Source of the DNA: Novosphingobium nitrogenifigens DSM 19370
GTDB lineage: Bacteria > Pseudomonadota > Alphaproteobacteria > Sphingomonadales > Sphingomonadaceae
Reading direction: 5' to 3'
Length of the DNA stretch: 64,000 nt
Assembly: GCF_000192575.1 (NCBI RefSeq)
Contig: NZ_GL876926.1
Coordinates: forward strand, 62,001 to 126,000
Part shown: positions 37,901-45,296 of the stretch, piece by piece
Position numbering within the stretch: the first letter of the stretch is position 1
How the letters are laid out: each line of letters begins with the position of its first letter
Notes under the pieces: generated by a model
Told to the model about the DNA's origin: nothing
Databases searched by the model: none
Seen by the model: only the letters and a program-made list of their open reading frames with translations
Position numbers and translations under genes: made by a program

Positions 37901-37942
37901 GTTTACACTGTTATCATGTCGGATCATGCTAACGCTGTCAAC
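37901..37942. promoter_or_regulatory. Candidate TetR operator, 18-bp imperfect inverted repeat
   Basis: Arms GTTTACACTGTTATCATG (37901-37918) and CATGCTAACGCTGTCAAC (37925-37942) are complementary at 14 of 18 positions around a 6-bp spacer. The element spans the tetR start codon and the short divergent promoter region, which is typical for autoregulation. Confidence 0.6.
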
Positions 37943-38485
37943 ATTGCGAAACGGCCCTATCACCATGGCGACTTGCGCTCGGCCCTGATCGCCCAGGGGT
38001 TGCGATTGCTGGCCGAACGTGACGCCGAAACGCTCTCCTTGCGTGAAGTGGCGCGGGCCGCCGGGGTAAGCGCCACCTCCGTCTATCGCCATTTTCCCGA
38101 CAAGGAGGCGCTGTTGACCGCGCTGGCGCATGAAGGGTTGGTTCAACTGGGCGAGGCGCAGAAAGCGGCCGATCGGGCCGCAGGTGGAGGCGAGGCGGGC
38201 TTTGCCGCGACCGGGCGGGCCTATGTCCATTTCGCGCTTGCCAATCCGGCGCTGTTTCGCCTGATCTTTGCCTCGCCTGCCTTGGCGGCGTCAGATGTGG
38301 AAGAGCGGCGGGGAACCGAAGCAGGGGCCTTGTTGCAGGTCCATGCCGCTCAACTGGCCGCGCGCGAGGGTGGCGAAGTCGAAATCCACGCCTTGCGCTC
38401 GTGGGCGCTCGTGCATGGGCTGGCGATGTTGATGCTGGATGGTCAGATCGGCCCTGACGAGGCCTTGCTCGACCGCCTGCTTTGA
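37916..38485 (+). CDS. TetR-family transcriptional regulator
   Basis: A 189-residue regulator with HTH LSLREVARAAGVSATSVYRHFPDKEALLTALA at about residues 42-73. The ligand-binding domain is of the WHG type (AYVHFALANPALFRLIFASP). ATG 37916 is preferred; an in-frame ATG at 37886 overlaps the divergent gene's start. A long inverted repeat covers its start codon. Confidence 0.87.
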   Translation: MSDHANAVNIAKRPYHHGDLRSALIAQGLRLLAERDAETLSLREVARAAGVSATSVYRHFPDKEALLTALAHEGLVQLGEAQKAADRAAGGGEAGFAATGRAYVHFALANPALFRLIFASPALAASDVEERRGTEAGALLQVHAAQLAAREGGEVEIHALRSWALVHGLAMLMLDGQIGPDEALLDRLL

Positions 38486-38499
38486 CGTGGCGCGAGTTC

Positions 38500-38534
38500 C
38501 ATCCGGGATCTCGGTCCTTCCGACATCCCGGATG
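38500..38534. terminator. Hairpin between convergent tetR and cytochrome c genes
   Basis: A 10-bp perfect stem (38500-38509 with 38525-38534) with a 15-base loop lies in the 55 bp gap between two stop codons. There is no strong T-run. Confidence 0.5.
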
Positions 38535-38540
38535 CAGGAT

Positions 38541-39098
38541 TTACAGCTTTTCGCCCGGATAGAGCTGCTTGATCGATTCCGGCGCACGGCACTTGCGGAC
38601 CAGATCGGTGGTCAGGCGCAGGCGTTCGGCCGTCAGGTTCTTGTTGGTGAGGGCAAACTGGCGCTCGTGGGCGACTTCCTCGGTGGTGAAAGGCTTGGTG
38701 CCCGCCGGGGCACTGCCTTCGCCCAGCACGAAGACGACATAGTTCATCATGTCGGCGAGTTCGGCGTTATCCTTGATCCGGCTGTGCGCCACATTGGGCA
38801 GGCGGATCAGATAGGCGCGAGCCTCGGGCGTGCACATGAACCAGCCGACGCGCCCTTCCAGTTCGGGAAGATGGGCCGGGACTGTATCCCCGCGGACGCC
38901 ATGGCAACCGCCACACTGTTCGATGTAATCGATGCGCGCCTGATCGGGGTCGCTCATCAAGGCATGAAGGTCGAGCGGTGCCGGGTGTGCTTCACCGGGG
39001 GCGGCATGGAGATTGCCGCGGGCAAGGCCGATCCCCGCCGCCGCGACGATCGCGACGGCGAGCAAGGGCTTTGCCACCTGAAAACGGGTCTTCGACAT
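38541..39098 (-). CDS. Monoheme c-type cytochrome of the amine dehydrogenase cluster
   Basis: A 185-residue precursor with a signal/anchor helix (VAKPLLAVAIVAAAGIGLA) and one heme site, CGGCH (Cys62-His66). Met residues in ADMMNYVVFVLG are axial-ligand candidates. It is the last gene after aauA on the minus strand. In the Alcaligenes faecalis aau cluster a small cytochrome c gene likewise follows aauBEDA, so this protein is the likely electron-transfer partner between the dehydrogenase and the respiratory chain. Confidence 0.8.
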   Translation of the reverse strand: MSKTRFQVAKPLLAVAIVAAAGIGLARGNLHAAPGEAHPAPLDLHALMSDPDQARIDYIEQCGGCHGVRGDTVPAHLPELEGRVGWFMCTPEARAYLIRLPNVAHSRIKDNAELADMMNYVVFVLGEGSAPAGTKPFTTEEVAHERQFALTNKNLTAERLRLTTDLVRKCRAPESIKQLYPGEKL

Positions 39099-39109
39099 CA
39101 GGCCGGGTC

Positions 39110-39655
39110 TCAGGCTGCGCCGACGAGAACCGCGGTCGAGCAATGGTATTCCATGCTCTGCGTGCCGAAGCACCAGATGATGTCGTTGTTGAGCTGCGGG
39201 GTGTAGATCTGCGTTTCGCGATCGGAGCCGTTGCAGTTGCACTTGTTGCAGAACGACTTGCCGCAGCAGTCGCGGTACGCGATCAGATAGGCCTTGCCGT
39301 CTTCGGGATTGATACAGGTCCCGACCCACGACACCGGCGAGGGTTCCGCGCCCGGAGGACACGTGTGGATGCCGCCGCCGCAGCAGGTGCATAGCGCGCC
39401 ATCGATCGCGCAATAACGCCAGTAATTGCACTTGGTGTCGTCGCTGGTCTGTGCCGCACGGGCAAAGGCCGTTTTGGTTTCCGGCGAGCGGTCGGGCTTG
39501 CCTGCCGCTTCCGCGCGGCTGACGGGCAGCAGCGGGAAAACCGGCGCCGCAACGAGAGCCGCCCCGACGCGGGCGAGCATGCCGCGTCGCGACGTGCCGC
39601 CGGCAAAACGCCGCAGCACCTTTTCCCCAAGGCTGTCAGCATTGAACTTCTTCAT
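39110..39655 (-). CDS. aauA: TTQ-containing amine dehydrogenase light (beta) subunit, aromatic-amine-dehydrogenase-like
   Basis: A 181-residue precursor with a Tat-type leader (TSRRGML at 21-27, hydrophobic to about 50). The mature part is Cys-rich, as expected for six disulfides. The tryptophan tryptophylquinone pair is Trp110 (SPVSWVGTC) and Trp161 (NNDIIWCFG). The catalytic/biogenesis aspartates are Asp85 (CAIDG) and Asp129 (YRDCCGK). The sequences CTCCGGG, PSPVSWVGTC and DCCGK resemble aromatic amine dehydrogenase more than methylamine dehydrogenase. It oxidises primary amines in the periplasm to aldehyde and ammonia. Confidence 0.9.
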   Translation of the reverse strand: MKKFNADSLGEKVLRRFAGGTSRRGMLARVGAALVAAPVFPLLPVSRAEAAGKPDRSPETKTAFARAAQTSDDTKCNYWRYCAIDGALCTCCGGGIHTCPPGAEPSPVSWVGTCINPEDGKAYLIAYRDCCGKSFCNKCNCNGSDRETQIYTPQLNNDIIWCFGTQSMEYHCSTAVLVGAA

Positions 39656-39802
39656 AACATCCCCCGTTGTCCGGTCGGCGGGCATGGGCTGAGCCGCCAT
39701 CTGGTTTGATCAGCCCATGCCGGGCATGGTGGTCTTCGTCTTTACGATCCCGCAAGGGATCAAATTCGTCGGGGCAGTCATGCCGCCCCATCAGGCTCTG
39801 TC

Positions 39803-40405
39803 TCAGGCGAGTTCCTTGTTCAGGCCGTTGATGTAGTCCTGAACCGAACGGATCCCCATCTCGTGCGCGACGACGAGGCTTTCGAGATGTTCGCGGCTGT
39901 TGACGAGGCCCTTTGACAGCACGACGCCGTCTGCATCGAGCAGGACCGCGTAAGGCAGCTTGCCGACTTCGAAAGCCTGGCCGACGTCGGGGCCGTTGAT
40001 GAACTGGTATCCTTCAAGACCCTGCTTGGCGATCATGTCGCGCTGAACCGCGGTGTCGTCGTCGCCGACGAAGATCAGCTGCACGCGTTCGTCGCGGGCA
40101 AAGCTCTTGGCCATCGGGATCAGGTTCTTGCACAGCGGGCACGAAGCCGAAACGAACATCAGGAGGCGCAGCGCCGAACCCGGCGCAGGGCCGCCCACGC
40201 TGACGCTGGCGCCGTCGATGGTCTTGGTCGGGATCGCGGGCGACTTGGCGCCGACCGAGGGGCCGCCTGCCGTCGTCAGCGCGCCTGCCGGTGCCACGCG
40301 CATGTGCAGCACGCCGACCTGCCGGGCGAGGGCAAGGATCGCGATGACGAGGCCGAGGATCACCACCCAGGCGAAGATCGAAGAGATTACAAGGGCAGTC
40401 AGCAT
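39803..40405 (-). CDS. mauD: MauD-like thioredoxin-fold maturation protein
   Basis: A 200-residue protein with an N-terminal membrane anchor (MLTALVISSIFAWVVILGLVIAILALA) and a periplasmic thioredoxin-like domain with VSASCPLCKNLIP (CPLC motif). MauD is needed for correct disulfide formation or stability of the TTQ light subunit. It lies between mauE and aauA on the same strand, matching the B-E-D-A order of mau and aau clusters. Confidence 0.88.
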   Translation of the reverse strand: MLTALVISSIFAWVVILGLVIAILALARQVGVLHMRVAPAGALTTAGGPSVGAKSPAIPTKTIDGASVSVGGPAPGSALRLLMFVSASCPLCKNLIPMAKSFARDERVQLIFVGDDDTAVQRDMIAKQGLEGYQFINGPDVGQAFEVGKLPYAVLLDADGVVLSKGLVNSREHLESLVVAHEMGIRSVQDYINGLNKELA

Positions 40406-40413
40406 CGCGAGGG

Positions 40414-40971
40414 TTATCTCCGTCCGCTAGCCAGCGGCGAGGCCGCCAGCGCCGCAAGGGCGTTGAAAAGCAGGGTGAACAGGTACAGCGCCAGTCCGGC
40501 GACAAGAGCCACGGCAAGTCCCGCAGCATCCGGCGCCGTGGCCGGGGCGCCGGCAACGGCATGGCAGACGGCAAGAGCCGCGAGCACGCCATTGCGAACG
40601 ACCAGGCCCCAGCTCAACGGCTGGCGCAATTGCGAGCGGCCGCAGCCGCAATCGATATGGGCGCGACCCCGGCGGATATTGATCGCCATGGCCGCGGCAA
40701 AACCGAGGAACAGCGCCGCCGCAGGCCAGCCGAGCCAAGCCAGTTTCCCGCCCGTAAGCCCGCTGGCAATGAGGCCGACGCCCAGCACCACCTCGACAAA
40801 AGGCAGGAGCAGGGCGACCGGAGCCTCGAGCGCAGGGGGCAGCAGGCGGTAATTGGCAACGACGCCGGGGAAGAGTTCGCGGTGGCGAAGCTTTGCCAGC
40901 CCCGCTCCGGCAAACACGATCCCGGTGCCCACGGCACCAGCAAGACCGGTTTCGACCAGAATGGAGTTCAT
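40414..40971 (-). CDS. mauE: MauE-like membrane maturation protein
   Basis: A 185-residue polytopic protein with four to five hydrophobic segments and the Cys pair in RAHIDCGCGRSQLRQPLSWGLVVRNGVLA, typical of MauE (methylamine utilisation integral membrane protein). It is thought to support folding of the light subunit together with MauD. Short spacing to both neighbours indicates one operon. Confidence 0.87.
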   Translation of the reverse strand: MNSILVETGLAGAVGTGIVFAGAGLAKLRHRELFPGVVANYRLLPPALEAPVALLLPFVEVVLGVGLIASGLTGGKLAWLGWPAAALFLGFAAAMAINIRRGRAHIDCGCGRSQLRQPLSWGLVVRNGVLAALAVCHAVAGAPATAPDAAGLAVALVAGLALYLFTLLFNALAALAASPLASGRR

Positions 40972-40994
40972 GGCGTCAAAGCTCTCCGTGGCGC

Positions 40995-42179
40995 TTATTC
41001 AGCGATCTGGATCGGGCCGGTGCCCGCATCCTTGATCCGGCTCTTCACTTCGCCGGTCGCCGGGTCGATCACCTGCACGACTTCATCGTCGCCCGCAACG
41101 ATGAGGTGGGGCTTTGCTTCCTGCGTGACCTGGATCGAATTGGGTTCGCCGCTGACGGAGAGGCGCTTGACCACCTTGTGCGCGGTCACGTCGAGATCCC
41201 AGATCTCGGTCGCGCCAGCCTTGTGCGACCAGAATTCACCGGCGTGCATCAGCACGAACATGTGATTGGAGGCATAGTGCAGGGCGAGCGGCTGGCCGCC
41301 GCCGGGGAACCAGTTGACTTCGAGCGGCTTGGTGTCGCCCTTGCGGATGCCAGCCGCTTCCTGGATCGAGAACGGCGTGCTGACTTCCGGCTTGGCCCCG
41401 AGCTTGGCGGTATAGACGAGGCCGGTATAGGTCAGCATCGTCATCTGCGCCTTGCTCTTGTCATAGGCATAGTTGTCGAAAATCGGGTCGTTCGTCGCGT
41501 TGAAGAACGGCTCGGTCCGGGTGATCTCTTCCTTTGCGCCCTTCAGGTTGATCGAGGCGATCGAGCCGTCCGAGCACAGCGCGGCAAGGCCTACGCCGGG
41601 ATAGGTCACGATGTCGGCGCAGCCGGGCAGTTCGAATGTCTTGACGAACTTGCGCTTGGCAAGGTCGATCACGTTGACCGAGGAGACCGGGTTGAAGTTG
41701 TAGACGTAGCCGGTCTTGCCGTCATCGCTGACGATGAAGTTGTGGAGGCGTCCGCCGACCAGCATGCGGCCCGGAATGTCGAGGTCGCCTTCGAGCTTGA
41801 GCCCGGTGCTGTCGTAGATCGAGATGAAATCCTGGCGCTTGCCGTGCAGGCGGCGGGTCCAGACCGATTCCGCGACGTAGTAGTGCTTGCCCGCCGGGTC
41901 GATCGCCAGATCGCCCAGAACGGGCGTTTCGACCTGGGCAAGATACTTGCCGGTGGCGCTGTCGTAGACGCCGGTTCCGGCCTGCACGAAACCGCGCTGG
42001 ATATAGAACCAACTGGGCTTGGGCATGGGGAGCGGGGCGACATCGGAATCTTCCGGCTCGACCGAGGCGGTCCCGGCAAGGGCGGGTGCGGCAGGCAGGC
42101 AGATCGCCCCGATGGTCGCGGCAAGGGCAAGGCCCATCGCGGAGGCGGCGGAAAGCTTGGGCATGGCGGCGGACTTCAT
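40995..42179 (-). CDS. aauB: Amine dehydrogenase heavy (alpha) subunit, beta-propeller
   Basis: A 394-residue precursor with a signal peptide (ending near residue 35, APALAGTA) and a seven-bladed propeller sequence with repeating strands. Family markers include VLGDLAIDPAGKHYYVAESVWTR, DIPGRMLVGG and PLALHYASNHMFVLMHAGEFWSHK. It forms an alpha2beta2 complex with the TTQ light subunit. ATG 42179 is chosen for the signal peptide; an upstream ATG at 42221 would give an unlikely extension. It is the first gene of the minus-strand cluster aauB-mauE-mauD-aauA-cyt c. Confidence 0.9.
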   Translation of the reverse strand: MKSAAMPKLSAASAMGLALAATIGAICLPAAPALAGTASVEPEDSDVAPLPMPKPSWFYIQRGFVQAGTGVYDSATGKYLAQVETPVLGDLAIDPAGKHYYVAESVWTRRLHGKRQDFISIYDSTGLKLEGDLDIPGRMLVGGRLHNFIVSDDGKTGYVYNFNPVSSVNVIDLAKRKFVKTFELPGCADIVTYPGVGLAALCSDGSIASINLKGAKEEITRTEPFFNATNDPIFDNYAYDKSKAQMTMLTYTGLVYTAKLGAKPEVSTPFSIQEAAGIRKGDTKPLEVNWFPGGGQPLALHYASNHMFVLMHAGEFWSHKAGATEIWDLDVTAHKVVKRLSVSGEPNSIQVTQEAKPHLIVAGDDEVVQVIDPATGEVKSRIKDAGTGPIQIAE

Positions 42180-42329
42180 CGTGGCAGGCCCCTCTGGACG
42201 CGGTGACGTCGGCATGGTCACTTCAATTGATGCATGATGGTCCGATGCGGACGCGCGTCAATGAAGTGCGCACCCCCATCAGTGATCGCACAAACATTTG
42301 ACGAGCGTCCAAATTGAGTCAAGACGCAT

Positions 42330-42388
42330 TCGCCCGCAGGTCCCACCTTTGTTGTGGCAGGCGGCGGAAATGCAACGCCTGCGGGCGA
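42330..42388 (-). promoter_or_regulatory. Structured element between tetR and aauB (long-range hairpin)
   Basis: An 11-bp perfect inverted repeat (TCGCCCGCAGG at 42330-42340, CCTGCGGGCGA at 42378-42388) encloses 37 bases that can form a smaller CCAC/GTGG hairpin. It lies after the tetR stop and about 150 bp before the aauB start, so it may be the tetR terminator or a leader structure of the aau transcript. Confidence 0.5.
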
Positions 42389-42437
42389 GCGTTGCGCCGC
42401 GGGAACGCGGGCGGAAGTCAGGTCGCCGTCATTCGCC

Positions 42438-43205
42438 TCACGGAAGCGGCGGGACGGGGGCGAGCTCGTGAATTTCCTCAGCTGTGATCGTACTTGCGAT
42501 TGAAACCAGATGACGGGCAGCGATCCGGGTGATCGCAGGCATCTTGGCGGCCCACGGTTTTTCGAAGCCCAGGAACGGTGTCGTGCCTTCCATGGCCGCG
42601 CTGATGAACAGGGCGACGGTATGGACTTCGTCGGGCAGCAGAGTCGGATTGAGCTCGGTCACGTATTCTGAGATCACGTCGTGGACGCGCTGATAGAAGG
42701 CGCGCACGCGATCGGCGATGAACGGGTTGTGATTGGCAAGCGCCCACAGTTCGGTGAACAGCCGGGTTGTGCGCATGCCCGCGATGTCATCAAGGCAGAT
42801 CACGATGACAAGGCGCAAGCGTTCCTCGGTGCTGAGGTCCGGGCGGCGCACGCGGGTGTCGAGCACCTTGTTGTAGCTTTCGAGCAAGTCGTCGAGCAGA
42901 ACTTTGACCAATAGTTCCTTGCGCGGGAAATGGTAGCTGACATTGCCGACTTTCATCCCGCATTCGGCGGCGATACGCCGGATGGTGAATGCGCCCGCGC
43001 CTTCGTTGATCAGGACCGAGAGCGCGGCCTTGAGAATGGCCGAGACCGTTTCGGTTCCGCGCAGGTACGTGCCGGGGCGATGCGGCGAAAGGGGGACGTG
43101 ATTGACGGGGGCGTCGGCGACGTCCGTCCCTCCGGTCAAGGCCGGGCCGGTCAGATCCGGGGCGGTCAGATCCGGGGCGGTCAGATCCGGGTTCACGTCA
43201 TTCAC
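42438..43205 (-). CDS. TetR-family regulator between the two amine dehydrogenase operons
   Basis: A 255-residue protein. HTH segment FTIRRIAAECGMKVGNVSYHFPRKELLVKVLLDDLLE is at about residues 75-110; the ligand domain has a TetR_C-like end (AMEGTTPFLGFEKPW). The GTG at 43205 is favoured by a GGGAAGG ribosome site; an in-frame ATG at 43253 has none. The N-terminal extension carries a PDLTA repeat encoded by a 15-bp tandem repeat. The position between aau and qhp suggests control of one or both. The characterised qhp regulator, QhpR, is an AraC-type protein instead. Confidence 0.83.
   Translation of the reverse strand: MNDVNPDLTAPDLTAPDLTGPALTGGTDVADAPVNHVPLSPHRPGTYLRGTETVSAILKAALSVLINEGAGAFTIRRIAAECGMKVGNVSYHFPRKELLVKVLLDDLLESYNKVLDTRVRRPDLSTEERLRLVIVICLDDIAGMRTTRLFTELWALANHNPFIADRVRAFYQRVHDVISEYVTELNPTLLPDEVHTVALFISAAMEGTTPFLGFEKPWAAKMPAITRIAARHLVSIASTITAEEIHELAPVPPLP
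43149..43191. repeat. 15-bp tandem repeat, about 2.8 copies, inside the TetR gene
   Basis: GGTCAGATCCGGGGC is repeated at 43149, 43164 and 43179 (the last partial). It encodes PDLTA repeats in the unstructured N-terminal extension of the regulator, a site prone to slippage that preserves frame. Confidence 0.85.
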
Positions 43206-43481
43206 GGCAATGCCTTCCCGGTCGGCTCGATAAAGTCCCCTGACTGCCCACATTGCGTGATGGTTCGGGGGTTTTCCAGTCCAATTTCGTCCGCATTGAG
43301 AATGCTTATTGCCGCATCGCAACAAAGCGATTGACCAACTTAGGACATCTGCCCAGTTTTTCGCTTGTCCGCAGCCGCGAATCGGCGGTTGTGCGGGGCT
43401 CGGGGGGGTCGTTTCCGGGTCGCATTCTTGTCTCGGCGGTGTGGTTGCGCCGCAGATCACCACAAAGGGGACGATTGACCG

Positions 43482-45296
43482 ATGGTTCGCCCACTTCCGG
43501 AACAGGATGCGGATGGCGCCGTGACGCATGTCCGATTTGGCGGGCGACGCGGCACGATGTTGCTGCTCGCTGCCGCGGCCTTGGCGACGACCAGTGCCGT
43601 CGCCGGGGAATCGCTGTCCGGTTCGGCCACGCCTGTGGCCGAGACCGAGGAAGGCATCCCCGTCACCGACGCCTTGACCCGCGAGAAGTGCGGTACCTGT
43701 CATACGCCCGACGCCAAGGGTAATCTGTCGCGGATTTCCTGGCTTCGCACCACGCCCGAAGGCTGGGATCAGGCGATCAAGCGCATGGTCCGGTTGAACG
43801 GTGCGGCAATTACGCCCGACGATGCGCGTCATATCGTGCGCTATCTTGCCGGAAGCCATGGTCTTGCGCCCGAAGAGGCAAAGCCGGTTTCCTATCTCGT
43901 CGAAAAGCGCGTCATCGACGAAACCAATATTCCCAGCGAATCCCTGCGCACCGCGTGTGCTGCTTGCCATGCCTTTGCCCAGCCGCTGTCGTGGCGGCGT
44001 TCGGCAGCGGAGTGGAAGCTGCTGCAGGAATTCCATATCGCCCTCTATTCGCAGGCCGATGCCCAGTATCGAAAGCCCGCGACCGACGAACCGGGTGCGA
44101 CCTTGGGCCAGACCACGCCGGTGGTGAACAAGCCGGGGGTCATTCCGCTGACGTCGGGCGAAGTTGCGCTTGCCTATCTGCGCAAGGCAGCCCCGCTTCA
44201 CAGCGCGGAGTGGGTGCAGTGGAGCAAGCAGCCCCACGAAGCGCATCTTGCGGGCAAATGGCTGATCAGTGCCAATCTTCCCGGCAAGGGCGAGTGGTTC
44301 GGGACCATGGATGTAACTGGGGGTAGCGCGCCCGAGCAGTTCGCGACCAGGATCGCGCTCCATCCGCTGGGTGGCGGGGCCGGGATTGCCTCGTCGGGCA
44401 ACGGCGTCGTCTATGGCGGCTATTCGTGGCGTGGTCGGGCTGGCGCTGCAACGGGCGGGACGTTCGCGCCCGACGCGCCGGATCAGCCCTTGCGCGAAGT
44501 CATGCAGTTCTCGGCCGACGGCAAGAGTGCGGCGGGACGCTGGTTCTGGGGTGAATATCAGGAATTCGGCTACGACGTGGAACTGATCCGCGCGGACGGA
44601 ACGCCGGTGATCGGCGCGGTTTCGGCAGGCGGGATCAAGGCCGGCGCCAAGGGGCAAGTGCTGCACATCTATGGCGATGCATTCCCGACCGGTCTTTCGG
44701 CAAAGACGATCGATCTCGGCCGTGGGCTGTCGGTTGCGAAAATCGTCTCGGCCAAGCCTGATGAACTGGTGGTGAGCGTTGACGCGGCGGCCGATGTCGC
44801 GGCTGGTCTCCATGACGTGAAGGTCGGCTCGGCCGTCCTGCCCGGCGCCTTGCCGGTGTGGCACCGGGTCGACTATATCAAGGTGACGCCCGAAACCGCG
44901 ATCGCACGCCTTGGTGGTGAAGCCCATCCGCGCGGTTACAACCAGTTCGAAGCCTGGGGCTTCGACGTCGGTCCCGACGGCAAGCCCAATACCGCCGACG
45001 ACGTCAAGGTCGGGCTGGTCGATGCTGATTTCAGCCTCGAGGAATTTCGGGCCACCTGGTATGACGACGACAAGGATTTCGTCGGCACAATTACCAAGGC
45101 CGGGTTCTTTACCCCCAATCTTGACGGCCCCAACGCCAAGCGTAGCGGCAACCGCAACAATTACGGTGACGTCTGGGTCGTTGCGACGGCGAAGACCGCC
45201 CGTGACACACTGGGCAAGCCGTTGACGGCCAAGGCCTATCTCGTGGTGACCATTCCCTCGTTCAAGCGCTGGGACCAGCCCGAGATTTCCGAATGA
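43482..45296 (+). CDS. qhpA: Quinohemoprotein amine dehydrogenase alpha subunit (diheme)
   Basis: A 604-residue precursor. A signal region with RFGGRRGTMLLLAAAALATTSAVA precedes a diheme cytochrome domain with CGTCH (70-74) and CAACH (159-163). Immunoglobulin-like beta domains follow, as in Paracoccus and Pseudomonas QHNDH. The hemes carry electrons from the CTQ cofactor in the gamma subunit to a soluble acceptor. ATG 43482 gives a long n-region; GTG 43521 and ATG 43558 are alternative starts. Its stop overlaps qhpD by four bases (ATGA). Confidence 0.92.
   Translation: MVRPLPEQDADGAVTHVRFGGRRGTMLLLAAAALATTSAVAGESLSGSATPVAETEEGIPVTDALTREKCGTCHTPDAKGNLSRISWLRTTPEGWDQAIKRMVRLNGAAITPDDARHIVRYLAGSHGLAPEEAKPVSYLVEKRVIDETNIPSESLRTACAACHAFAQPLSWRRSAAEWKLLQEFHIALYSQADAQYRKPATDEPGATLGQTTPVVNKPGVIPLTSGEVALAYLRKAAPLHSAEWVQWSKQPHEAHLAGKWLISANLPGKGEWFGTMDVTGGSAPEQFATRIALHPLGGGAGIASSGNGVVYGGYSWRGRAGAATGGTFAPDAPDQPLREVMQFSADGKSAAGRWFWGEYQEFGYDVELIRADGTPVIGAVSAGGIKAGAKGQVLHIYGDAFPTGLSAKTIDLGRGLSVAKIVSAKPDELVVSVDAAADVAAGLHDVKVGSAVLPGALPVWHRVDYIKVTPETAIARLGGEAHPRGYNQFEAWGFDVGPDGKPNTADDVKVGLVDADFSLEEFRATWYDDDKDFVGTITKAGFFTPNLDGPNAKRSGNRNNYGDVWVVATAKTARDTLGKPLTAKAYLVVTIPSFKRWDQPEISE

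Noticed and set aside
39110..39655. Methylamine dehydrogenase light chain (MauA) as the exact identity
   Set aside because: CTCCGGG, PSPVSWVGTC and DCCGK agree better with aromatic amine dehydrogenase, and mauG and mauF are absent. The substrate remains unproven.
42438..44927. An 829-codon minus-strand frame that would fuse the TetR gene to sequence antisense to qhpA
   Set aside because: Only the last 255 residues read as a regulator, with a ribosome site before GTG 43205. The rest is antisense to a diheme cytochrome gene.
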